From assembly GCF_000972705.2 (NCBI RefSeq), contig NZ_LATL02000123.1, positions 1 to 60,415 of the forward strand: a DNA stretch of 60,415 nucleotides, given 5' to 3'. Within the stretch, counting starts at the first letter, position 1. Each line of letters begins with the position of its first letter. The notes under the pieces are model-generated. The model made no database searches. It saw nothing but the letters and a program-made list of their open reading frames with translations, and had not been told where the DNA came from. The position numbers were made by a program, and so were the translations under genes. Positions 53,297 to 60,415 of this stretch are shown here, in pieces. The DNA is from Limnoraphis robusta CS-951 (GTDB lineage: Bacteria > Cyanobacteriota > Cyanobacteriia > Cyanobacteriales > Microcoleaceae).

Positions 53297-55156
53297 ATGA
53301 AAAAATCTCCGATCAAAATTCTATTGGTAGAGGATGACTCCTTACTGAGTGAAGCTTTAACAAAAGTGTTAGAAGCCAATCACTATATTGTTGAGTTAGC
53401 AAGCGATGGAGAAGCCGGACTCAGCCTGGCAACACAGGTCGAATATGACCTAATTTTACTCGATGTACAGCTTCCTAAACAAGATGGAATTAGTGTCGTG
53501 CGAGAACTGCGATCGCACAGTTATTCCAAACCGATATTACTTTTAACCGCTAAAAATTCTGATACTGATATTATAGCAGGCTTTGATGCGGGTGCGGATG
53601 ATTATCTCAGCAAACCTTACCAACCCGATGTTTTATTAGCCAGAATGCGAACCTTATTACGGCGAAGTGGTGCAATTTTACCTAAAACTTTACCTCAAAA
53701 TCCATCGGATATGTTAACTTGGGGAAAGCTTTGTTTAGACTTACATTCGGGGCGAGTTACGTTTAATGATCAGGTGATTTCGCTCACCGCAACTGAATAT
53801 AATTTGTTAAAATTGTTTCTGGGAAATCCTGAACGGATTTTTAGTCGTAATGCGATTTTAGATCGACTTTGGGGATTTGATAATGCTCCCACCGATCGCG
53901 CCATTATTACTCACGTTAAAGATGTCCGAAAGAAACTCAAAACAGGCGGTTTAAGCGAAGAAATAATCGAAACCGTTTATGGGATGGGATATCGCCTCAA
54001 ACCTCGCCCCATAGCTGTATCCTCTGATGATAATACTTCAGAACATCATAGTCCTCAAAATAAGCAATTAAATCTTGACAAACTCCTGGAACGCTTTCGG
54101 GGTATGTTTAACGAACGAGTCGCTGTATTAGAACAGGCAAAAATCGCATTTTTAGCGGGAAATATAGAACCAGAATTACACCAAACAGCCCAACAGGAAG
54201 CCCATAAACTTGCAGGTTCAATGGCATCCTTTGGATATCCTGAAGCTTCAAAAATTGCCCGAACTCTCGAACATTTTTTGAGGAATAATCCTCCCTTTAC
54301 GCCTGAAGAAATTACCCAGTTTTCCCAAGGAGTTACCGCGTTAAAACAAGAGTGGGCTAAACCTCCGATGCCTGCCAAAGCTTCTTTAGTGGCGATGGTT
54401 TCCAACTCTCAAGTCTTAGTCATTGATGATGATCAAGCCTTAACAGAACAACTGCAAAGCGAATCTATAGCCTGGGGACTTCACATCAAGATTGCACCCA
54501 ATTGTAGCACAGCTCGTTCCTATCTTACACGTTCCACACCTGATGTTATTTTACTCGATTTAAGCTTTCCGACAACCGAAGAAGATGGATTAATCCTACT
54601 GCGAGAACTTACCGAAAAATTGCCCAATCTTCCGATTATTGTCTTTACGGGACGAGATAGCCTCGCCGATCGATTAGCCGTTTCTCGTTTAGGCGCCAAA
54701 CAATTTTTACATAAACCCGCTACCCCTGAACAAATTTTTCAAGCCATTACCCGTGTTTTAAATAAAACTCAACCTTTAAGCGCAAAAGTCTTAATTGTTG
54801 ATGATGATCCTGTTATTTTAACTCATTTATCCACAATATTAACACCTTGGGGTTTAGAAGTCATTCCGTTAAATGAACCCCAACATTTTTGGGAAAAATT
54901 ACTGATAACTTCGCCTGATTTAATCCTATTAGATCTAGAAATGCCCGAAGTTAGTGGATTAGAATTGTGTCAAGTGGTGCGACAAGATACCCAGTGGGGA
55001 GATTTGCCGATTTTAGTAGTAACGGCTTGCACCGATGCAGACTCCCTGCAACAAGCCTTTAGTGCGGGTGCGGATGATTTTATTACCAAACCCATATTAG
55101 GGCCAGAACTTGTAGCACGGGTACTCAGTCGCATTGAACGCGATCGCAAAAGGTAG
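53297..55156 (+). CDS. Multidomain response regulator (REC - winged helix - Hpt - REC - REC)
   Basis: The start is at ATG 53297 (MKKSPIKILLVEDD). In this 619-residue OmpR-type regulator, REC1 (5-120) has phospho-acceptor Asp56 (LLDVQLP). A winged-helix DNA-binding domain (about 140-238) ends in TVYGMGYRLK. An Hpt domain (about 260-340) carries AHKLAGS with its phospho-His. REC2 (about 373-490) and REC3 (about 497-615) have intact Asp residues (DVILLDLSFP and DLILLDLEMP). So it could bind DNA and also pass phosphate along internally. The histidine kinase that follows is the likely partner. Targets unknown; the exporter operon just upstream is one possibility. Confidence 0.9.
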   Translation: MKKSPIKILLVEDDSLLSEALTKVLEANHYIVELASDGEAGLSLATQVEYDLILLDVQLPKQDGISVVRELRSHSYSKPILLLTAKNSDTDIIAGFDAGADDYLSKPYQPDVLLARMRTLLRRSGAILPKTLPQNPSDMLTWGKLCLDLHSGRVTFNDQVISLTATEYNLLKLFLGNPERIFSRNAILDRLWGFDNAPTDRAIITHVKDVRKKLKTGGLSEEIIETVYGMGYRLKPRPIAVSSDDNTSEHHSPQNKQLNLDKLLERFRGMFNERVAVLEQAKIAFLAGNIEPELHQTAQQEAHKLAGSMASFGYPEASKIARTLEHFLRNNPPFTPEEITQFSQGVTALKQEWAKPPMPAKASLVAMVSNSQVLVIDDDQALTEQLQSESIAWGLHIKIAPNCSTARSYLTRSTPDVILLDLSFPTTEEDGLILLRELTEKLPNLPIIVFTGRDSLADRLAVSRLGAKQFLHKPATPEQIFQAITRVLNKTQPLSAKVLIVDDDPVILTHLSTILTPWGLEVIPLNEPQHFWEKLLITSPDLILLDLEMPEVSGLELCQVVRQDTQWGDLPILVVTACTDADSLQQAFSAGADDFITKPILGPELVARVLSRIERDRKR

Positions 55157-55329
55157 AAAAAATTTGCATGAAAAATCGTCAATAACTTATTAATAAAGTT
55201 GAAAACTTACATCTTAATGGTGAAATCATAGATATCATAGCAGTATAAAAGCCCAAGATAGACATTTTTTGTGAGAAAAATTCACCCTCTTTCTACCTTT
55301 GTGTCTTTGTGGTGTTTCTACTTTCTCTA

Positions 55330-58300
55330 ATGAAGCGCTTTAGCGCAACAACAAACATGAAACCCAATCAACCCTTGCCTTACGCAGTTGCCCTGTGCTT
55401 AACAGCCATTGCCCTTTTACTGACACTCTGGCTAAAACCCCTTCTGTCACCAATTATTAGTCCGCTTTTTTACATCGCTATTATTATCAGTAGTTGGTAT
55501 GGCGGTTTTCGACCCGGAATAGTTGCGGTTTTCCTGTCAACTCTAGCAATCAGTTATTTTTTTCGGGTTCCCCTTCATCAGAATTGGATAACAAACCCAC
55601 AGGATCTATTACAGTTAACTCTTTTTCTGACTGTTGGGATGGTGATTAACTTTGTAACAGGAAATCTTAAAAATAGCAAAAAAAAGGTTGAACGACTCAG
55701 CCAACAATTAGCCCAAAAAAACGCCGAACAATTGCGGATGGCCCTGTCAGCAGCACAGATGGGACTATGGGACTGGAATCTGGTGACAGGAGAGATTAAA
55801 TGGTCGCCGGAACATGAACAGTTATTGGGGTTAACTCTCGGTACATTTGATGGCAAATATGAGACATTTGATCAATGTTTGCATCCCGATGATCGCCCAG
55901 GATTAAATCAAGCCGTACAGCAGGCTTTACAAACTCGCAGCACCTACCACCATGAATTTCGGGTGATTTGGCCTGATGGTAGCATTCACTGGATGGAAGG
56001 ACGAGGACACGCTTTTTATGATACCATCGGTCAAGCTGTGCGAATGTCAGGAACGATTTTAAATATTAATGAACGCAAGCAAGCCCAAATTTTACAGCAA
56101 CAGCAATTTGAGCAACAACGCCTGATCCTGGATATGACACAACGTATTCGGCGATCGCTCAATTTACAGGATATTTTACAAACTACTGTTGATGAAGTGC
56201 GAGAGTTTCTTCAAGTGGATCGGGTGATTATTTTTCAGTTTAGTGTTAACTGGGGGGGAACCGTTGAGGTTGAGTCTGTTGTCGATCAAACAATGGCGAT
56301 TTTACCTTTTGATATTTACGATCCTTGTATTGGGGAAAAATATGTTGAACCGTTTAAACAAGGTTTAGTGACGGCAAAATCTGATATTTACAAGGCTGAT
56401 ATTAGCCCCTGTCATATAGAATTTTTAGCACAATTTAAGATTAGAGCGAATCTGGTTGTCCCGATTCTCAAAGGTGAGGAATTATGGGGATTATTAGCGG
56501 CTCACCACTGTAGATCCCCTCGGTTGTGGGAAGATTCTGAAATTGATTTATTGAAACAAATCGCCTCTGTGGTTAGCATAGCGCTTCAGCAATCTGATTT
56601 ATTTGAACAGGTACAGACTGAATTAACCCAGCGCAAACGAGCAGAAATTGCCCTACAACAACTGAATTCTGAACTTGAACAACGGGTAATAGAACGAACA
56701 ACACAACTCACAAAACTCAATGAGCGCCTATTAGTTAGCTTACAGGAACAAGAACAAGCCTCCCAATTATTAGCAGAACAAGCGGAACTTTTAGACCTTG
56801 CCCATGATAGTATTATCACTTGGAATCTCAACTCAGAGATCACGTTTTGGAATCAAGGTTCTGAGTTCATGTATGGTTGGAAAAAAGCTGAAGCATTGGG
56901 ACAAGAGACTCATACTCTTTTGAAGACACAATTTGATCAACCGTTAGCCGAGATACAAACACAATTGTTAGAACAGGGGTTTTGGGAAGGAGAACTGATT
57001 CATTTCACCAAAGATAATTGCCCAATAACAGTATTAAGTCGTTGGGTTTTGCAAAAAGATAATGCAGGAGAACCGATTAAGGTTCTTGAAATTAACAACG
57101 ATATTAGCGAACGCAAACAAGCAGAATTAGCCTTACAACAATATAGCCGAGAAGTCGAAGATCTCTACAATAATGCTCCCTGTGGTTATCACTCCCTAGA
57201 CGCAGCAGGAACAATCGTTAGAATTAATGATACAGAACTCAATTGGCTTGGCTATACCCGTCAGGAAATCCTACACAAAATCAAGTTTTTTGAGCTGATT
57301 ACCGCCGCAAGTCAACAGGTTTTTCAGAAGAACTTTAACTGCTTTAAACAACAGGGTGTTATTAATAACATAGAATTTGAACTGATTACTAAAACGGGTA
57401 ATATTTTATGGGTGAGTGTCAATGCCACAGCAATTAAAGATCAAGCCGGAAACTATTTGATGAGTCGTTCAACGGTATTTGATATTAGCGATAGCAAACA
57501 AACCGAAATAATCTTACAACAACAAGCCCGACAAGAACAGTTACTTTTTAGCATTACTCAAGCCATCCGCCAATCTTTGGATCTCAATATTATTCTCAAT
57601 ACGGCAGTTACTGAAGTGAGACAGACTTTACAAACAGATCGAGTGGCAATTTACCGTTTTAATCTAGATTGGAGTGGTGATTTTATTGTAGAATCAGTTC
57701 AGGAAAATTGGGTAAAATTAGTAGAAAATGGAATAAGCAAAGTTTGGGAAGACACCTATTTACAGGAAACAGAAGGAGGGCGTTTTCGCAATCACGAAAG
57801 CTTTGTAATTTCTGATATTTATAAAGCCGAACTTCAGCCCTGCCATATCGAACTTTTAGAACAGTTTCAAGCTAAAAGTTATGTTATCGTCCCGATATTT
57901 TCAGGAGAAAATCTTTGGGGTTTATTTGCTATTTACCAAAATTCATCGCCTCGAAACTGGGAATCATGGGAAGTCGAACTCCTAGAAAAAATAGGTAATC
58001 AACTGGCGATCGCTATTCAACAATCAGAACTTTATACCCAACTGCAAATCGAACTCCATGAACGCCAACAAACAACAGCTATATTACGAGAATCAGAACG
58101 ACGTTGGCGATCATTGTTAGATCATGTACAGTTAATTGTTGTCGAACTTGATCTTCAGGGAAGTATTAACTATGTCAATCCTTTTTTCTTAAATATAACT
58201 GGATACACTCACGCAGAAGTTTTAGGAAAAAATTGGTTTAAAAACTTTTTCCGGGATTTAGAACAACAAAGGCTGCAAACGATTTTCTCGGAAATATTGA

Positions 58301-59151
58301 CTCAAAATGCTCATCCCTATTATCAAAATTCAATTTTGTCGAAATCGGGCGAAGAAAAATTTATTGCTTGGAATAATACCCGACTGCAAGATTCACAGGG
58401 GAAAGTTATTGGTACGATAAGCATTGGCGAAGATATTACTGAACGACAAAAAATCGAACAAATCAAAGATGAATTTATTGGCATTGTTAGCCATGAACTC
58501 CGAACCCCATTAACGGCAATTCAAATGTCACTGGGACTCTTAAAAACCGGGATTTATGACAAAAAATCCGACAAGTTTAAACGGATGATAGAGATAGCCC
58601 TAATTGATACCAATCGCTTAGTCAATCTAGTTAATGATATTCTCGATTTAGAGCGTTTAGAGTCAGGGCGAACGATTCTCGAAAAAACCATTTTTAAAGC
58701 CGCAGATTTGATAAAACAAGCCATAGATGGAATACAAGCGATCGCCACTCAACAGCAAATTACCTTGACATTTACCCCCACCGATGCTGAAGTTTGGGCG
58801 GCACCCGATGCGATTATTCAAACCTTGACAAACTTACTCAGTAATGCGATAAAATTCTCACCAGCCCACTCTACCATTCATCTGACTGCTGAATCTCAAA
58901 TCGACTGTGTTTTATTCAAGGTGAGCGATCAGGGGCGAGGTATTCCTGCTGATAAGCTAGAAACCATTTTTGGACGATTTCAACAAGTTGATGCGTCAGA
59001 CTCCCGTGAAAAAGGAGGAACTGGCTTAGGATTAACAATTTGTCAGAGTATTATCGAACGACATGATGGAAAAATCTGGGTAGAAAGTCGTTTAGGTGTC
59101 GGTAGTACGTTTTTCTTTACTTTACCCTTACCCTCGGAGAATATCAGATGA
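55330..59151 (+). CDS. Membrane histidine kinase with two cyanobacteriochrome-like GAF domains
   Basis: ATG 55330 gives 1273 residues; a GTG at 55309 is also possible. Order: DUF4118/KdpD-like 3-4 helix membrane region (about 15-115); PAS (about 135-253); GAF1 (about 267-423); coiled coil; PAS (about 480-598); PAS (about 605-725); GAF2 (about 739-898); PAS (about 920-1040); HisKA with His1055 (SHELRTP) and HATPase (N-box NLLSNAIKF, G-boxes). GAF1 has the bilin cysteine Cys361 in PCHIE and an extra Cys333 in DPCI. GAF2 has Cys838 in PCHIE and the VWEDTYLQETEGGRFRN segment of red/green cyanobacteriochromes. It overlaps the next regulator by ATGA. Bilin binding is predicted, not shown. Confidence 0.88.
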   Translation: MKRFSATTNMKPNQPLPYAVALCLTAIALLLTLWLKPLLSPIISPLFYIAIIISSWYGGFRPGIVAVFLSTLAISYFFRVPLHQNWITNPQDLLQLTLFLTVGMVINFVTGNLKNSKKKVERLSQQLAQKNAEQLRMALSAAQMGLWDWNLVTGEIKWSPEHEQLLGLTLGTFDGKYETFDQCLHPDDRPGLNQAVQQALQTRSTYHHEFRVIWPDGSIHWMEGRGHAFYDTIGQAVRMSGTILNINERKQAQILQQQQFEQQRLILDMTQRIRRSLNLQDILQTTVDEVREFLQVDRVIIFQFSVNWGGTVEVESVVDQTMAILPFDIYDPCIGEKYVEPFKQGLVTAKSDIYKADISPCHIEFLAQFKIRANLVVPILKGEELWGLLAAHHCRSPRLWEDSEIDLLKQIASVVSIALQQSDLFEQVQTELTQRKRAEIALQQLNSELEQRVIERTTQLTKLNERLLVSLQEQEQASQLLAEQAELLDLAHDSIITWNLNSEITFWNQGSEFMYGWKKAEALGQETHTLLKTQFDQPLAEIQTQLLEQGFWEGELIHFTKDNCPITVLSRWVLQKDNAGEPIKVLEINNDISERKQAELALQQYSREVEDLYNNAPCGYHSLDAAGTIVRINDTELNWLGYTRQEILHKIKFFELITAASQQVFQKNFNCFKQQGVINNIEFELITKTGNILWVSVNATAIKDQAGNYLMSRSTVFDISDSKQTEIILQQQARQEQLLFSITQAIRQSLDLNIILNTAVTEVRQTLQTDRVAIYRFNLDWSGDFIVESVQENWVKLVENGISKVWEDTYLQETEGGRFRNHESFVISDIYKAELQPCHIELLEQFQAKSYVIVPIFSGENLWGLFAIYQNSSPRNWESWEVELLEKIGNQLAIAIQQSELYTQLQIELHERQQTTAILRESERRWRSLLDHVQLIVVELDLQGSINYVNPFFLNITGYTHAEVLGKNWFKNFFRDLEQQRLQTIFSEILTQNAHPYYQNSILSKSGEEKFIAWNNTRLQDSQGKVIGTISIGEDITERQKIEQIKDEFIGIVSHELRTPLTAIQMSLGLLKTGIYDKKSDKFKRMIEIALIDTNRLVNLVNDILDLERLESGRTILEKTIFKAADLIKQAIDGIQAIATQQQITLTFTPTDAEVWAAPDAIIQTLTNLLSNAIKFSPAHSTIHLTAESQIDCVLFKVSDQGRGIPADKLETIFGRFQQVDASDSREKGGTGLGLTICQSIIERHDGKIWVESRLGVGSTFFFTLPLPSENIR

Positions 59152-59525
59152 CAAACAGACAAATTCTCGTCGTTGATGATGAAGAACATCTCAGAGAACT
59201 GGTACAATTATGCTTAGAAGATCTAGCAGGATGGCAAACATTAACCGCCGGATCAGGAAAAGAATGTTTACGAATTTTACAAACAGAACAACCCAATGCT
59301 ATTTTGTTAGATGTTTCCATGCCGGAAATGGATGGGTTTATGGTATTTGAACAGCTTCAGTCTAATCCCGTTACCCAATCTATTCCGGTTATATTATTAA
59401 CCGCAAAAGTGTTACCCAGCGATCGCGCTAAATTTTCTCAGATGGGGGTAGCGGGCGTGATCACCAAACCCATCGAAGCCATGACTCTCACCGAAGAAGT
59501 TGCCGAAATATTAGGCTGGGGTTAG
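59148..59525 (+). CDS. Single-domain response regulator
   Basis: This 125-residue CheY-like receiver has an intact acidic pair (LVVDDEEH), phospho-acceptor Asp near residue 54 (AILLDVSMPEMDGF), a Thr (ILLTAK) and Lys (GVITKP). Its ATG overlaps the stop of the photosensor kinase by four bases, so it is almost surely the kinase's direct partner. It has no output domain; it probably relays phosphate or binds a target protein. It ends before a strong terminator at 59534. Confidence 0.93.
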   Translation: MTNRQILVVDDEEHLRELVQLCLEDLAGWQTLTAGSGKECLRILQTEQPNAILLDVSMPEMDGFMVFEQLQSNPVTQSIPVILLTAKVLPSDRAKFSQMGVAGVITKPIEAMTLTEEVAEILGWG

Positions 59526-59533
59526 TAATGATT

Positions 59534-59566
59534 AAAAACCCGGTTTCTGCTAGAAACCGGGTTTTT
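59534..59566 (+). terminator. Rho-independent terminator
   Basis: Hairpin arms AAAAACCCGGTTTCT and AGAAACCGGGTTTTT pair perfectly over 15 bases around a 3-base loop and end in a T-run, 9 bases after the response-regulator stop. Nearly the same hairpin is at 7556-7590. Confidence 0.88.
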
Positions 59567-59950
59567 GGGATGTGATCGCAACGGCGCTATATATAGCAGG
59601 TCGCGCTGGCTTGTTTACAAGGGTCAAGCCTTGAATGTTACCACCAAGACACAAAGACACAAAGAAGTTGTAAACATTAACCTGCTCATTGCTATAATTC
59701 CTCCCTGTTGCCTCCTTGATCACAAAGTTTTGTAACGAGGATCAAATCTTTACCAATTTTTTACCGTTGCTGTCTAGGCTGTTGTCATGTAGAGAACGGT
59801 TCTATCTAGATAAGGCGGTTGAGATGAGTTATTTTCCTGGATTAAACAGTGTCGTTGGTGAATCTTCGGATAGAAGTTTCAGCGACAAATTCTATTCACC
59901 CTAAGAAAATCCTCAATTTATGCCCCAAAATTTAATGCTTAACGAATACA
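59567..59950. other. 384-base intergenic region
   Basis: It includes an ACACAAAGACACAAAG-type short repeat at 59642-59668, frequent in cyanobacterial intergenic DNA. It also contains an unsupported open frame at 59716-59904, whose last 26 codons (MSYFPGLNSVVGESS...) could be a tiny peptide but show nothing recognisable. Confidence 0.45.
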
Positions 59951-60382
59951 ATGAAGGCTTTATCAGTGGTTAAAATGACCACAAAAACGATTTTAGTGAT
60001 TCACAACGAACAGAATACAGGGGATATCATCCAGTTATGTCTGACAGATTTGACGGGCTGGAAGGTGCAGTTGGCGAATTCGCTTTTAGAAGGACTACAA
60101 CAAGTTAAACTCTATCCAGTTGATGCCATTATTTTGGATATTTGCTTCTGTGAAAATGAGGTATTCTTGATGGCAAAAAAATTGAGAATTCAACCCGAAA
60201 CCGAGAGTATTCCTATATTACTCCCCACGATGCGATCCACATGGTTTGATTGGCAACTGCTCCAACAATATCAAGTTCAAATCGTCGTTGTCAATCCTTT
60301 CGATCTCCGCCAACTTCCTGTTAAAATTGCTAAAGTGTTGGGCTGGGATAGTGAACAGTTGTCAGTAACCAGTAACCAGTGA
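59951..60382 (+). CDS. Degenerate receiver (pseudo-receiver) protein
   Basis: This 143-residue protein has a CheY-like fold close to the regulator at 59148: similar LCLTDLTGWKVQLANS, AIILDICF and VLGWD ends. The acidic metal-binding pair is replaced by His-Asn (LVIHNEQ) and the conserved Lys-Pro by NPFD, although the Asp at LDICF remains. It is therefore unlikely to be phosphorylated normally and may act as a constitutive or ligand-gated partner. Start ATG 59951 is used; ATG 59975 (MTTKTILVI) is a good alternative. Probably a diverged duplicate of the neighbouring regulator. Confidence 0.75.
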   Translation: MKALSVVKMTTKTILVIHNEQNTGDIIQLCLTDLTGWKVQLANSLLEGLQQVKLYPVDAIILDICFCENEVFLMAKKLRIQPETESIPILLPTMRSTWFDWQLLQQYQVQIVVVNPFDLRQLPVKIAKVLGWDSEQLSVTSNQ

Positions 60383-60388
60383 CCAGTG
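60364..60388. repeat. TAACCAG-type short tandem repeat
   Basis: CAGTAACCAGTAACCAGTGACCAGTG is the reverse-complement relative of the TAACTGGTCACTGA units at 23003-23040, so both are copies of a dispersed short repeat. It overlaps the end of the pseudo-receiver coding region. Confidence 0.6.
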
Positions 60389-60415
60389 TTGTAGGGGCAG
60401 GGCTGTTTCATTCTC

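Noticed and set aside
59716..59904. Small gene in the last intergenic region
   Set aside because: No homology or composition signal; only the tail end looks remotely gene-like.

Overview
The window looks like chromosome of a filamentous, probably non-heterocystous cyanobacterium. The evidence is the repeated HIP1 octamer GCGATCGC, cyanobacteria-only families (DUF3086, DUF3119), an NDH-1 CO2-uptake operon, cyanobacteriochrome-type GAF domains and many small dispersed inverted repeats. Genus level is inference only. No tRNA, rRNA, CRISPR array or intact transposase was seen.

1-23 kb is mostly housekeeping. It starts with the 3' part of a HaeII-like restriction endonuclease, then plsY, DUF3086, DUF3119, an MlaE-type permease, a fasciclin protein and a Uma2 nuclease. 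A WD40 gene remnant lies beside an unrecognised HTH-bearing gene. The ndhF / beta-carbonic anhydrase / ndhD / CO2-hydration (Cup) operon occupies 7.6-13.1 kb on the minus strand. It is followed by a lipase plus multidomain peptidoglycan-hydrolase pair (14-17 kb), an SSB, a sugar-nucleotide transferase/phosphomannomutase-like fusion and a CHASE2 adenylate/guanylate cyclase.

23.4-53 kb is the accessory heart of the window: about 24 plus-strand genes, tightly spaced and often ATGA-overlapping, with a single minus-strand HTH gene inside. The first part (23.4-37.3 kb) encodes an arginine-type amidinotransferase, a sulfotransferase, a SnoaL-ankyrin protein, an Old Yellow Enzyme, two tandem di-iron hydroxylases (SxtD/sterol-desaturase type), an aldo/keto reductase, two tandem Fe/2-oxoglutarate oxygenases, an Asp/Glu-racemase-family enzyme, an EamA exporter, an O-methyltransferase and a cytochrome P450. 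The second part (37.4-53 kb) adds two GT61 glycosyltransferases, a KpsF/KdsD sugar-phosphate isomerase, a nucleotidyltransferase-kinase fusion, a HAD phosphatase, a TylF-like methyltransferase, two more Fe/2OG oxygenases, a TPR-sulfotransferase, an orphan peptide-binding lipoprotein and an ABC exporter. There is no NRPS, PKS or SxtA-like gene. The reading offered here is a candidate pathway for a guanidino-containing, heavily oxidised, probably sulfated and glycosylated small molecule. It shares parts with the saxitoxin and cylindrospermopsin pathways but matches neither.

53-60 kb is a signalling island: a multidomain OmpR-type regulator (REC-wHTH-Hpt-REC-REC), a large membrane histidine kinase with two cyanobacteriochrome-like bilin-binding GAF domains (one with an extra DPCI cysteine), a single-domain response regulator overlapping it, and a degenerate pseudo-receiver. 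Light control of nearby genes is plausible but inferred from position alone.
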